DNA of 64,000 bases from Streptomyces sp. Tu6071 (GCF_000213055.1 NZ_CM001165.1:186001-250000), one strand, 5' to 3'; positions 8,676 to 17,326 are shown, numbered from the stretch's first letter. The notes: generated by a model not told the origin, from the sequence alone. Numbers and translations: made by a program.

Positions 8676-9779
8676 TCAGTACGCGCGGTGGTAGGGCTGT
8701 GCCACGTACGGCTGCTCGCCGAGTTCCGTGGCGGCGTGCGCGGCGAAGTACGGGTCGCGCAGGAGTTCGCGGCCGAGGAGGATCGCGTCGGCCTGGCCGT
8801 CCGCGAGGATCTTCTCGGCCTGCCGCGCCTCGGTGATGAGCCCGACGGCCGCCGCGGCGAGGTCGGTCTCGTTCTTGACGCGCTCGGCGAAACGCACCTG
8901 GTAGCCGGGGCCCGCCGCGATCGGCGCGGTGGGCGAGATGCCGCCCGTGGAGACGTCGAGCAGGTCGACGCCGTGCTCCTTGAGGGTGCGGGCGAAGGCG
9001 ACGGTCTCGTCGGCGGTCCAGCCCGTGCGCGGGTCCTCGGGGTCCTCCTCGAACCAGTCGGTGGCCGAGATGCGGAAGAGCAGCGGCAGCCCCTCGGGCC
9101 ACACGGCGCGTACGGCGTCGACGACCTCGCGCGCGAAGCGGGTGCGGTTCTCGTAGGAGCCGCCGTAGGCGTCGGTGCGGTGGTTGCTGTACGGGGAGAG
9201 GAACTGGTGGATGAGGTAGCCGTGCGCGCCGTGGATCTCGGCGGTACGGAACCCGGCGTCGAGGGCGCGGCGCGCCGCGTCGGCGAACTGGCCGACGATC
9301 TCGCGGATGCCGTCCTCGGTCAGCTCCTCGGGCACGGTGTGCGCCTCCGTGAAGGCGAGCGCGCTCGGGGCGACGGGCGTCCAGCCGTGCTCCGCGCCGG
9401 CGGGGATCGGGGCGCCCCGGTCGACCCACGTGCGCTCCGTCGATGCCTTGCGCCCCGCGTGAGCGAGCTGGACGCCGGAGAGGGCGCCCTGCTCGTCGAG
9501 GAAGCGCGTGATGCGGCGGAAGCCCTCGACCTGCGCGTCGTTCCACAGCCCCAGGTCGTACGGGCTGATGCGGGCCTCGGGGCTGACGCCGGTCGCCTCG
9601 GTGAGGATGAGCCCGGTGCCGCCGGTGGCGCGCGCGGCGAGGTGCTGGAAGTGCCAGTCGTTCGGCACGCCCTGCTCGGGCCCGTCCGGGACGGCGCTGT
9701 ACTGGCACATGGACGCCATCCAGAGCCGGTTGCGGGCGGTCAGCGACCGGAGGGCGTAGGGCTCGAAGAGCGCGCTCAC
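8676..9779 (-). CDS. Old yellow enzyme family NADH:flavin oxidoreductase (YqjM-like)
   Basis: An FMN-dependent ene-reductase of 367 residues with a TIM-barrel fold. The N-terminal MCQYSA motif places a Cys at position 25, as in Bacillus YqjM where it tunes the flavin. VQLAHAGRKA and a HGAHGYL motif near residue 170 supply substrate-binding His residues. C-terminal DVSTGG and LGRELLRDP stretches bind the FMN phosphate. Such enzymes reduce activated alkenes using NAD(P)H and often respond to electrophile or oxidative stress. It starts with GTG after AAAGGGGAA. Its promoter holds two tandem palindromes (9824-9856), probably the operator for the ArsR regulator just downstream. Confidence 0.93.
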   Translation of the reverse strand: MSALFEPYALRSLTARNRLWMASMCQYSAVPDGPEQGVPNDWHFQHLAARATGGTGLILTEATGVSPEARISPYDLGLWNDAQVEGFRRITRFLDEQGALSGVQLAHAGRKASTERTWVDRGAPIPAGAEHGWTPVAPSALAFTEAHTVPEELTEDGIREIVGQFADAARRALDAGFRTAEIHGAHGYLIHQFLSPYSNHRTDAYGGSYENRTRFAREVVDAVRAVWPEGLPLLFRISATDWFEEDPEDPRTGWTADETVAFARTLKEHGVDLLDVSTGGISPTAPIAAGPGYQVRFAERVKNETDLAAAAVGLITEARQAEKILADGQADAILLGRELLRDPYFAAHAATELGEQPYVAQPYHRAY

Positions 9780-9807
9780 GCGATTCCCCTTTCATGGTGA
9801 AGTGGCG

Positions 9808-9856
9808 AGGCGGCCGAGCATAGTACGAATTCCCTCGTAATACGAAACCTCTCGTA
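9808..9856 (-). promoter_or_regulatory. Promoter and paired palindromic operators of the oxidoreductase gene
   Basis: Two copies of the same 16-base palindrome, TACGA-6-TCGTA, lie at 9824-9839 and 9841-9856, one helical turn and a half apart. On the minus strand a possible -35 TTTCGT and -10 TACTAT with 16-base spacing overlap them, so a bound repressor would block polymerase. The nearby ArsR protein is the obvious candidate ligand; this is inferred from position. Confidence 0.6.
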
Positions 9857-9949
9857 CGAAGCGACCGGTGACCGTCCCGCCGCCCGGTCGGATGGCGGTC
9901 CCGGCGCCCGACCGGTGGCGGTCCCGGCGCCGCGCCCTAGCCTGGGGGC

Positions 9950-10864
9950 ATGGACGGTACGGATGCGCGCGGGACCGGCTCCGCCGGGTTCGTCCGGGCG
10001 CTGGGCGAGCGGGCCGTCGTCCTCGACGGCGGGCTGTCGAACGAGCTGGAGGCGGCGGGGCACGGCCTCGCGGACGCGCTGTGGTCGGCGCGGCTGCTGC
10101 GCGACGAGCCCGCCGCGCTCACCGAGGCGCACCGCGCCTACGCCGAGGCCGGCGCCGAGGTCGCGACGACGGCGAGCTACCAGGCGAGCTTCGAGGGCTT
10201 CGCGCGGCACGGCATCGACGCGGCCCGCACCCGCGAGCTGCTCGCCCTGTCGGTCACGGCGGCCCGCGCCGCGGGGAGCCGGTGGGTCGCGGCCTCCGTG
10301 GGCCCGTACGGCGCGATGCTCGCGGACGGCTCGGAGTACCGGGGGCGGTACGGGGTGGGCCGCGCCGCTCTCGAACGCTTCCACGGCCCCCGGGTCGAGG
10401 CCCTGCTCGCGGCCGGGCCCGACGTCCTCGCGCTGGAGACCGTCCCGGACGCCGAGGAGGCGCGGGCGCTGCTCGCCGTCGTGCGCGGCTGCGGCGTGCC
10501 CGTGTGGCTCTCGTACAGCGTGGCGGACGGGCGGACGCGGGCGGGGCAGCCGCTGGACGCGGCCTTCGGGCTCGCGGCGGAGGCGGAGGAGGTCGTGGCG
10601 GTGGGGGTCAACTGCTGCGAGCCGCTGGAGGTGGCGGACGCCGTGCGGCGCGCCGTCGCCGCGAGCGGGAAGCCGGGCGTCGCGTATCCGAACAGCGGCG
10701 AGCGGTGGGACGCGCACGCGCGCGGCTGGCGCAGCGACCCGAGCTTCGCGCCGGAACTCGCGGCCGAGTGGTACGCGGCCGGGGCGCGGCTCGTCGGCGG
10801 GTGCTGCCGGGTGGGGCCGGACGGGATCAGGGGTGTCGCGGACGTGCTGCGCGCAGGAGCGTGA
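9950..10864 (+). CDS. mmuM: Homocysteine S-methyltransferase
   Basis: A cytosolic zinc enzyme of 304 residues that transfers a methyl group from S-methylmethionine or a similar donor to homocysteine, giving methionine. The N-terminal LDGGLSNELE motif starts the barrel, NCCEP near residue 221 gives the first zinc Cys, and GGCCR near 283 gives the paired Cys residues. Length and motif order match MmuM. Its last 38 bases overlap the end of the convergent MFS gene. The spacer upstream (about 9870-9940) carries an imperfect direct repeat of GGCGGTCCCGGCGCC. Confidence 0.9.
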   Translation: MDGTDARGTGSAGFVRALGERAVVLDGGLSNELEAAGHGLADALWSARLLRDEPAALTEAHRAYAEAGAEVATTASYQASFEGFARHGIDAARTRELLALSVTAARAAGSRWVAASVGPYGAMLADGSEYRGRYGVGRAALERFHGPRVEALLAAGPDVLALETVPDAEEARALLAVVRGCGVPVWLSYSVADGRTRAGQPLDAAFGLAAEAEEVVAVGVNCCEPLEVADAVRRAVAASGKPGVAYPNSGERWDAHARGWRSDPSFAPELAAEWYAAGARLVGGCCRVGPDGIRGVADVLRAGA

Positions 10865-11990
10865 GCCCGGCGGCGAGGCTCACGAGGCCGCCCGTCAGGA
10901 ACGTGCCGCGTACTCCGGCTCCGGCGAGGACGAGCCCGCCGAGCGCGGCCCCCGCGGCGATGCCCGCGTTGTAGGCGCCCGAGTTGGCGGCGAGCGCGAG
11001 GTCGGTGCGGCGGGGGGCGTAGCGAAGCATGGCGTTCTGGGCGGCGAGGAAGACCGGGCCGAGCGCGAGGCCGAGCACGGCGAGGCCGCACACCGCGAGG
11101 ATTTGGTGGCGGGCCCCGGCGGCGAGGCCGAGGAGCGCTACGGCCTGCACCACGACGGCGGTGGTGAGGGCGGCCCAGGGACAGCGGTCGAGGAAGGGGC
11201 CCGTGGCGGCCACACCGGCGAGGCAGCCGAGGCCCAGGCACAGGAGCAGGAGGCTCACCGTTCCCGGGGCGAATCCGCTCTCGCTGCCGAGGAGTTCGAC
11301 GACGTACGTGAATCCGGCGAAGCCACCGGTCGCGGAGAGCGCGACGGCGACGAGGACCGTGCGGAAGCGGCGTGCGTCCGGCTCGCTCGCGTACGAGGCC
11401 GGGGCGCTCTCCGGCGGCGTGATGGGCAGCAGGGCGGCGACCGGCAGGAGCGCGAGGAGGCCGAGGACGGCGAGCAGGGCGAAGGGGAGCCGCCAGTCGC
11501 CGTGCCGCCCGATCCAGGTCCCGGCCGGTACGCCGAGGACGAGCGCGAGGGAACCGGCGACCGACACGACCCCGAGCACCCGGCCCCGGCGTTCCGGCGC
11601 GAACAGGCCCACGGCGACCTGTCCGAGCACGGCCCAGAAGAGCGCCTGCGCGAGCGCGGTGACGAAGCGCGCGGCGAGGAGCGGGAGGTACGCGGGCGCG
11701 AGGGCGGCGCCGAGGCCGGAGACGGCGAGGGCCGCGAGGACGCCGGTGAGGAGGTGGCGGCGGGGCACGGCGCGGGTGAGGTGGGCGAGCGGGACCGAGA
11801 CGACCGCGACGGTGAGCCCGTAGCACGAGACCAGCAGGCCGACCGCCCACAGCGGCACGTCGAGACCGGCGGCGATCCGGCCGAGCAGACCGACCGGCAG
11901 GTTCTCGGCGGTGTTGAAGGTGAAGGCCGCGAGCATGAGCCCGAGGAGTACGGCGGGGGCGCGCCACCGGCTTTCCGCTAAGGCGTTCAC
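10827..11990 (-). CDS. MFS (DHA1-type) exporter with a TTA codon
   Basis: A 12-segment major-facilitator protein of about 387 residues. The loop after the second segment reads LTRAVPRRHLLTG, close to the family motif A, and the fifth segment region GVVSVAGSLALVLGVPAGTW resembles antiporter motif C, typical of drug or sugar exporters. Substrate unknown. The start is uncertain: GTG 11990 or GTG 12005. Either way the fourth or ninth codon is TTA (11979-11981), the rare leucine codon read by the bldA tRNA in streptomycetes, so full translation may be limited to developing or stationary cells. It converges on and overlaps mmuM by 38 bases. Confidence 0.85.
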   Translation of the reverse strand: MNALAESRWRAPAVLLGLMLAAFTFNTAENLPVGLLGRIAAGLDVPLWAVGLLVSCYGLTVAVVSVPLAHLTRAVPRRHLLTGVLAALAVSGLGAALAPAYLPLLAARFVTALAQALFWAVLGQVAVGLFAPERRGRVLGVVSVAGSLALVLGVPAGTWIGRHGDWRLPFALLAVLGLLALLPVAALLPITPPESAPASYASEPDARRFRTVLVAVALSATGGFAGFTYVVELLGSESGFAPGTVSLLLLCLGLGCLAGVAATGPFLDRCPWAALTTAVVVQAVALLGLAAGARHQILAVCGLAVLGLALGPVFLAAQNAMLRYAPRRTDLALAANSGAYNAGIAAGAALGGLVLAGAGVRGTFLTGGLVSLAAGLTLLRAARPRHP

Positions 11991-12069
11991 GCGCCCACAC
12001 CACACGCCGCGCGGGACGCGCGCAAGTGGATTCCGCCTCCCCCGGCGCCGCGTCCTGTGGCTCCCGGCG

Positions 12070-12747
12070 CTACGGAAGGCGCCAGTCCACGGGCTGGGCG
12101 CCCTGCTTGAGGAGCAGGTCGTTGGCGCGGCTGAAGGGGCGGGAGCCGAAGAAGCCGCGGTCGGCGGACATCGGGGAGGGGTGGGCCGACTCGATGGCGG
12201 GGTAGTCCCCGAGGTGCGGGCGCAGGTTGCGGGCGTCGCGGCCCCACAGGATCGAGACGAGGGGCTTGCCGCGCGCGACGAGGGCGCGGATCGCCTGCTC
12301 GGTGACCTCTTCCCAGCCCTTGCCCCGGTGTGCGGCCGGGCTGCCCGGGGCGGTCGTGAGTGCCCTGTTGAGGAGGAGGACGCCCTGCCTGGTCCAGGGA
12401 GTGAGGTCGCCGTTGGAGGGCTGCGGGACGCCGAGGTCGGCCTGGAGTTCGCGGTAGATGTTGACCAGCGAGCCCGGCAGGCGCCGCACCTCGGGGGCGA
12501 CGGCGAAGCTGAGGCCGATCGCCATGCCGGGGGTCGGGTACGGGTCCTGGCCCACGATCAGCACCTTCACCTCGTCCAGCGGCTGCTGGAAGGCGCGCAG
12601 GATGTTCTTCCCGGCCGGGAGGTACGTGCGACCGGCGGCGATCTCGCCGCGCAGGAACTCCCCCATGGCGGCGATCCGCCCGGCGACAGGGGCGAGGGCC
12701 TCGGCCCAGCCCGCTTCGACGACTTCGTTCAAGGGTTGTGCTGGCAC
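12070..12747 (-). CDS. ung: Uracil-DNA glycosylase (family 1)
   Basis: A DNA-repair enzyme of 225 residues that removes uracil from DNA. GQDPY at 66-70 provides the water-activating Asp68, and HPSPMS near residue 187 forms the minor-groove loop with the catalytic His. The GLSFAV and LNRALTT segments and the [13 protein letters not shown] tail complete the family 1 pattern. Starts with GTG. It sits between the MFS gene and the divergent kinase gene and has no obvious operon partner. Confidence 0.97.
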   Translation of the reverse strand: MPAQPLNEVVEAGWAEALAPVAGRIAAMGEFLRGEIAAGRTYLPAGKNILRAFQQPLDEVKVLIVGQDPYPTPGMAIGLSFAVAPEVRRLPGSLVNIYRELQADLGVPQPSNGDLTPWTRQGVLLLNRALTTAPGSPAAHRGKGWEEVTEQAIRALVARGKPLVSILWGRDARNLRPHLGDYPAIESAHPSPMSADRGFFGSRPFSRANDLLLKQGAQPVDWRLP

Positions 12748-12878
12748 GGCGTCACTCTATCGGCGCAGTGACGTACGTCCCAATCCGGGCTCGCGCGCGG
12801 CTCCCCGGCGTGAGGGGCCCGCGCGCGGAGGGCTAGGCTGCCGCCCGCCCCGTCCCGTGAGCCCGAGGAGACCCGCTC

Positions 12879-13865
12879 ATGCCGCCGTACGACACCCCAG
12901 GCCGTGAGCCCGTCGTGGTGGGCGTCGACTCGGGCGGTTCCGGGGTGCGCTTCGCGGTGGCGGGCGGCCCGTACCGGGAGCCGAGGGTGCTCGTCTCGCG
13001 CGTGCCCGTACGGACGGGCCCCGAGGGGATCTCGGCGGCGCACCTGCTCGAACAGCTCCTGCCCGCCGTGCGCGGCGCGCTGCCGGAGGGGGTGCGGCCC
13101 GCCGCGCTCCTGGTGGGCGCGGCGGGGATGGCGACGCTCGGCTCCGACCTGCGGGCCGTGCTCCCGGGCGCGCTCGCCGACGCGCTCGGGCTGCCGGTCC
13201 TCGGTCTCGCCTCCGACGCCGCGACGGCCTACGCGGGCGCGCTCGGGCAGCGGGCCGGTGCGGTCGTCGCCGCGGGTACGGGGATGATCGCGCTCGGCAC
13301 CGACCTGCGGGCCTGGCACCGCGCCGACGGCTGGGGCCACCTGCTCGGGGACGCGGGGAGCGGGGCGTGGATCGGGCGGGCCGGCCTCGACGCGGCCCTC
13401 CGGGCGCTCGACGGGCGGCCCGGGGGCTCGGCGGCGCTGAGGCGCCGGGCGGAGGCGGAGTTCGGGGCGCTGCCCGGACTGCCCGCGCTGCTGTACCCGC
13501 GTACCGACCGGGCGGCGGTCCTCGCCTCCTTCGCCCCGCAGGTCGCCGCCGCGGCGGGCGAGGACGGGGACGCAGTCGCCGCCGGGCTGCTGCGGGACGC
13601 GGCGGGCCACATCGCGGCGTCGGCGGCGGCCGTCTGCCCACCGGACGGTGTCGTCGCGCTCACCGGGGGGCTGTTCCGGATGGGTGCGCCGCTGCTCGCG
13701 CCGCTCGGCACGGAACTGGCGCGCGTCCTGCCGGACGCGACACGGGTGGCGGCGGCGGGCGATCCGCTGGACGGCGCCCTCCTGCTCGCGCGGGCGCTCG
13801 CCACCGACGGGCTGCGACTGCCCGCCGACGAGGCGCACCTGACGGTGCATCGGGTGGCCGCCTGA
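12879..13865 (+). CDS. BadF/NagK-type N-acetylglucosamine kinase-like protein
   Basis: A 328-residue member of the ASKHA (actin/hexokinase) superfamily, BadF/BadG/BcrA/BcrD subgroup. The N-terminal VDSGGSGVRFAV is the phosphate 1 motif, AGTGMIALG the phosphate 2 motif, and WGHLLGDAGSGAWIG follows as in N-acetylglucosamine kinases. LTGGLFRMG near the C-terminus is the adenosine motif. Streptomycete relatives phosphorylate amino sugars recycled from chitin or peptidoglycan; the exact sugar is inferred from family only. Divergent from ung. Confidence 0.85.
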   Translation: MPPYDTPGREPVVVGVDSGGSGVRFAVAGGPYREPRVLVSRVPVRTGPEGISAAHLLEQLLPAVRGALPEGVRPAALLVGAAGMATLGSDLRAVLPGALADALGLPVLGLASDAATAYAGALGQRAGAVVAAGTGMIALGTDLRAWHRADGWGHLLGDAGSGAWIGRAGLDAALRALDGRPGGSAALRRRAEAEFGALPGLPALLYPRTDRAAVLASFAPQVAAAAGEDGDAVAAGLLRDAAGHIAASAAAVCPPDGVVALTGGLFRMGAPLLAPLGTELARVLPDATRVAAAGDPLDGALLLARALATDGLRLPADEAHLTVHRVAA

Positions 13866-13928
13866 GGCGTGGCGGGCGGTGCTCGCGGGGGCTTCGCGAC
13901 GTCAGGGGCGGGGGGAGAAAGCGCGGGA

Positions 13929-14008
13929 CACCGGCTCGTTCCCGTACCGACCGGAAAAATACGGACGGATACCGCGCACGCTCCCCCTGCCCGAACGACG
14001 AGCCGGTG
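13929..14008 (+). repeat. Widely spaced inverted repeat upstream of the CbiX-like gene
   Basis: An 11-base perfect inverted repeat, CACCGGCTCGT at 13929-13939 and ACGAGCCGGTG at 13998-14008, flanks a comparatively A-rich segment containing GGAAAAATACGG. The second arm ends 22 bases before the start codon. It could form a long stem in the mRNA leader or be a pair of half-sites; no known riboswitch matches by eye. Confidence 0.4.
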
Positions 14009-14030
14009 GAAACCAGTACCATGCGGCGCC

Positions 14031-14969
14031 ATGAGCACCCCCTCTGGGCCCGCATCCGGCCTGCCCGTACGCATGCCCCGTCCGCGCCAGTCGGGACGGC
14101 ACCGCCGACCCGAACCGGTGGTGGCGCCCGACAACGCCCCCGCCCTCGTCCTGGCCGTGCCAGGGACCCCGGGCAAGGAGGTCCGGCAGCTCGCGGACGA
14201 GGTCACCAGCATCGCCCGTTCCGAGCTGCCCGGCCTCGACGCGCACGTCGGCTACCTCGACAGCGAGGAGACCGACCCGATCCAGGCCGAGTACCCGCAG
14301 CTGAAGGCGGTGCTCGCGCACGTCTCCGCGCAGCGCGCCGAGCGCCGCGCGCGGGCCGCCGAGGCCGGCGCGGACGTGCCCGTGGACGACGGTCCCGCCG
14401 CCGTCGTGGTGCCGCTGCTCGCCGGGCCCGACAGCGCGCTGCTGCGCCGCGTGCGCCAGGCGGTGAACGACAGCCGCGCGGTCGCCGAGCTGACCGCCGT
14501 GCTCGGCCCGCACCCGCTGCTCGCCGAGGCCCTGCACGTGCGTCTGTCGGAGGCCGGGCTCGCGCGGGCCGACCGCGCGCGGCTGTTCACCGTGGCGACC
14601 GCGGCGGACGGCATCATCCTCGCCACGGTGGGCGGCGAGGAGGCCGTGCAGGCGGCCGGGATCACGGGCATGCTGCTCGCCGCGCGGCTCGCCGTGCCGG
14701 TCATGGCGGCGGCGCTCGACCAGGAGGGCGCGATCGCGGCGAAGGCCGCCGAGCTGCGCGAGGCCGGGGCGACCCAGCTCGCGCTGGCCCCGTACCTGGT
14801 CGGCCCCGAGCTGGACGAAGGGCTGTTGCGGGGTGCCGCCGAGGAGGCCGAGTGCCCGGCGGCCGAGCCGCTCGGCGCCTACCCGGCGATCGGCAAGCTC
14901 GTTGTCGACAAGTACACGGACGCGCTGGGTATCGCCCAGGCCCGCCCCCAGGGCTTCCCGCAGCGCTGA
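14031..14969 (+). CDS. CbiX/sirohydrochlorin-chelatase-like protein lacking the metal-binding histidines
   Basis: A 312-residue protein with two repeats of the CbiX chelatase fold. The usual HGS-type start of each half is altered: the first half reads LVLAVPGTPG and the second LATVGGEE. The PLxLxxGxH stretch is PLLAGPDS and its counterpart is APYLVGPEL. The His residues that bind metal and substrate in CbiX/CbiK enzymes are therefore not at their expected places, so cobalt or iron insertion by the standard mechanism is doubtful. A basic, Pro-rich N-terminal tail of about 30 residues precedes the fold. ATG 14031 is chosen because frames upstream are not coding-like. A long inverted repeat lies in its leader. 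Confidence 0.75.
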   Translation: MSTPSGPASGLPVRMPRPRQSGRHRRPEPVVAPDNAPALVLAVPGTPGKEVRQLADEVTSIARSELPGLDAHVGYLDSEETDPIQAEYPQLKAVLAHVSAQRAERRARAAEAGADVPVDDGPAAVVVPLLAGPDSALLRRVRQAVNDSRAVAELTAVLGPHPLLAEALHVRLSEAGLARADRARLFTVATAADGIILATVGGEEAVQAAGITGMLLAARLAVPVMAAALDQEGAIAAKAAELREAGATQLALAPYLVGPELDEGLLRGAAEEAECPAAEPLGAYPAIGKLVVDKYTDALGIAQARPQGFPQR

Positions 14970-15034
14970 AGCGCCGCGCGGCCACCTGTCCGCCGTCCGC
15001 CCCGTTGCCGCCCGCGCGGCACGTGCTCATCCAT

Positions 15035-15076
15035 CAGGGCCCGCTCCCGGCGTCGTAAGCGCCGGAGCGGGCCCTG
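15035..15076. terminator. Bidirectional hairpin terminator
   Basis: CAGGGCCCGCTCCCGGCG pairs with CGCCGGAGCGGGCCCTG around a short TCGTAAG-type loop, with one bulged C. It lies between the convergent CbiX-like and lactonase genes and can serve both. Confidence 0.7.
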
Positions 15077-15127
15077 CGGTGTGTGCGGGTCCGGCCCTGT
15101 ACACGGGCCGTGCGGAGGGGGCCCGGC

Positions 15128-16159
15128 TCAGGCGAAGACGACGCAGGAGGCGGCGGGTACGGCGACCGAGCCCGTCTCGCGCGGCACCCCCGTGCCGGGG
15201 TCGACGGCGAAGCACGTGACGTTGCCGCTGTGCTCGTTGGCCGTGTAGAGGAAGCGGCCACTGGGGTGCACCGCGAGGTCGCGCGGCCAGGTGCCGCCGC
15301 ACGGCACGGTGGTCACGAGACGGGCCTCGTCGCCCGCGAGCGCGAAGACCGAGACGACGTCCTCGCCGCGCACGGCGGCCCACAGCCAGCGCCCGTCCGG
15401 CGAGACCCGCACCCCGGAGCCGTAGGCGTCGCCCTGCGGCGCGAGCGGCAGCAGCGCGCTCTCCATGACCGCCTTGAGCGTGCCCGCCCCGGCGTCCCAG
15501 CGGCACACCGTGAGGGTGGGTGACAGCTCGTTCAGGATGTACAGGTGTCCCCCGTCCGGGTGGAAGACGAGGTGCCGGGGGCCCGAGCCCGGCCGCAGCG
15601 CGAACTCGCGGTGCACGACGGGCACGCCGTCCACGACTTCGAGGACGCGTACCGAGTCGGTGCCGAGGTCGACGGTGAGGGCCCAGCGACCCGAGGGGTC
15701 GGGGAGCACCTGGTGGGCGTGCGGCTCCTGCTGACGCTGCGGGTGGGGCCCCGAGCCCTTGTGCGTGAGGACGCCGGAGACGGGTCCGAGGCCCCCGTCC
15801 GCGCGGACGGGGAGCGCCGAGACGCTTCCGGAGTTGTAGTTCGCGGTCAGGAGGTGCCCGTCGTACAGGCACAGGTGCGTGGGGCCCGCACCGCGCACGG
15901 GGACGGGCGGGCCGAGCGGCGCGGGCGCGCCCGCCGTGAGGGCGAGCGCGACGGCGACTCCCTCGGTCGTCTCGCTGACCGCGTAGAGCCGCTGCCCCGC
16001 CGCGTCGAGCGCGAGGAAGGAGGGATCGGGCGCCGTCGCGGTGACGCCCGACGGCGTGAGCGCCCCGGTGTCCGCGTCCACCTCGGCGCTCGTGATGCCC
16101 TCACCGCCCCCGGCCGTGAAAGACCCGATGTACGCCCGACCGGCCCACGTACCGTCCAC
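15128..16159 (-). CDS. Lactonase family (6-phosphogluconolactonase-like) beta-propeller
   Basis: A seven-bladed propeller protein of about 343 residues. It begins AYIGSFT and ends with GRFLYTANEHSGNVTCF, both typical of the YbhE/Pgl lactonase family. Repeated LYxxxE/N-type blades (LYAVSET, LYILNE, LYTANE) and the conserved HAHQVLPDPSGRW segment are visible. Relatives hydrolyse 6-phosphogluconolactone or other lactones, but many remain uncharacterised. GTG 16159 with a GGAGGGGTGGAG site is preferred to GTG 16177. No signal peptide is seen. It has no clear operon partner. Confidence 0.85.
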   Translation of the reverse strand: MDGTWAGRAYIGSFTAGGGEGITSAEVDADTGALTPSGVTATAPDPSFLALDAAGQRLYAVSETTEGVAVALALTAGAPAPLGPPVPVRGAGPTHLCLYDGHLLTANYNSGSVSALPVRADGGLGPVSGVLTHKGSGPHPQRQQEPHAHQVLPDPSGRWALTVDLGTDSVRVLEVVDGVPVVHREFALRPGSGPRHLVFHPDGGHLYILNELSPTLTVCRWDAGAGTLKAVMESALLPLAPQGDAYGSGVRVSPDGRWLWAAVRGEDVVSVFALAGDEARLVTTVPCGGTWPRDLAVHPSGRFLYTANEHSGNVTCFAVDPGTGVPRETGSVAVPAASCVVFA

Positions 16160-16332
16160 TGCTCCACCCCTCCGCACCCGGCGAACGCCCCCCTCCGGGG
16201 CGCCCGGGGCGACGGTAGCAGCAGGGCGGGCGGGGGTCGGCGCTGGTGGGGGGGCCGCGGCAACCCCGGGACGGGGACCGGCGCGGCGCTTTGTCGGCGC
16301 GAGGGCGGACGCGGGCGGCGGCGCGGGTCCGC

Positions 16333-17217
16333 TCAGGCCGTCGTGAAGTAGTGGCCCGCGTCGAGGTCGCCCAGGACCCCCGGGTGGCTCGGGGTCCAGC
16401 CGAGGAGGGTGCGGGTGGAGTCGTTCGGCATCGTGAGGTCGAGGCCGATGAAGGGGAAGCCGCGGAAGTGGGCGGCGGCCCGCTCGGCGGGAACGCCGCG
16501 CGCGGGGATGCCGAGGTGGAGGGCGATGCGCTCGGCGATCTCACGGACGGGGACGCCGGGCTCGGTCGCGGCGTGGAGCTGTGCGCCCGCCGGGGCCTTC
16601 TCCACGGCGAGGCGGTAGAGGCGGGCGACGTCCTGGACGTGCGCGGCCGGCCAGCGGTTGGCGCCCTCGCCGAGGTAGCCGGAGACGCCGCGGGCGCGGG
16701 CGATCCCGATGAGGGTCGGGAGGAAGCCCGTGGTGTCGCGCGCGCTGTGGGTGACGGGCGGGATGGCGACGTGCACGACGCGTACGTCGCGCTCCGTGTA
16801 CGCGGCGAGGGCGCGGGAGACCGCCGAGCGCGGGTTCGCGGCGATGACGGCGTCCGTCGCCGGGTCCCCGGTGGGGGTCATGCCGACGCCGAGCAGCGCC
16901 TTCCCCGTGCCCGCGAGGGCGTCGCCGATCGTGCGCACGACGCCGAGGTCGGTGGCCGCCGCTCCCGCGAAGTCCCCGGCGGTCATGGTGGCGTGGTCGA
17001 AGGCGAGATGGACGACCGCGTCCGCTTCGCGCGCCGCGTCCCGCAGCGCGGCCGTGTCGGCGAAGTCGCCGCGCCGCACCTCGCCGCCGAGGGCGGAGAC
17101 GACCGCCGCCGACGCGTCGGAGCGCGCGAGGCCGAGCACTTCGTGCCCCGCCCCGGTCAGCTCCTCCACGACGGCGGAACCGATGTGGCCGCTCGCACCC
17201 GTGACGAATACCCGCAT
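16333..17217 (-). CDS. NAD(P)-dependent epimerase/atypical SDR
   Basis: A 294-residue Rossmann-fold protein. FVTGASGHIGSAVVEEL at the N-terminus is the nucleotide-binding motif of extended or atypical short-chain dehydrogenases; RGDFAD and AVVHLAFDH follow as in nucleoside-sugar epimerase relatives. The classical YxxxK pair is not obvious, so it belongs with the atypical group. Substrate unknown. AGGAGCTGTCC precedes the ATG. It is divergent from a TetR-family gene, and the 109-base gap holds a 14-base inverted repeat, so it is probably the regulated target. Confidence 0.88.
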   Translation of the reverse strand: MRVFVTGASGHIGSAVVEELTGAGHEVLGLARSDASAAVVSALGGEVRRGDFADTAALRDAAREADAVVHLAFDHATMTAGDFAGAAATDLGVVRTIGDALAGTGKALLGVGMTPTGDPATDAVIAANPRSAVSRALAAYTERDVRVVHVAIPPVTHSARDTTGFLPTLIGIARARGVSGYLGEGANRWPAAHVQDVARLYRLAVEKAPAGAQLHAATEPGVPVREIAERIALHLGIPARGVPAERAAAHFRGFPFIGLDLTMPNDSTRTLLGWTPSHPGVLGDLDAGHYFTTA

Positions 17218-17264
17218 GGACAGCTCCTCGTGCCGGTCCGCCCGGCACCGGGCGGAGTGATGTG

Positions 17265-17304
17265 ACTCAGTACCGTCAACGGTACCCGAGTGACGGTACC
17301 GAGT
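17265..17304. promoter_or_regulatory. TetR-type operator between the epimerase and its regulator
   Basis: ACTCAGTACCGTCA (17265-17278) and TGACGGTACCGAGT (17291-17304) are inverted copies matching at 13 of 14 positions with a 12-base spacer. The perfect palindrome GTACCGT-CA-ACGGTAC (17270-17285) is nested inside. The arrangement fits two TetR dimers sitting on a divergent promoter. Confidence 0.65.
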
Positions 17305-17326
17305 CCCCTCACCTATCCTGTGAGGC

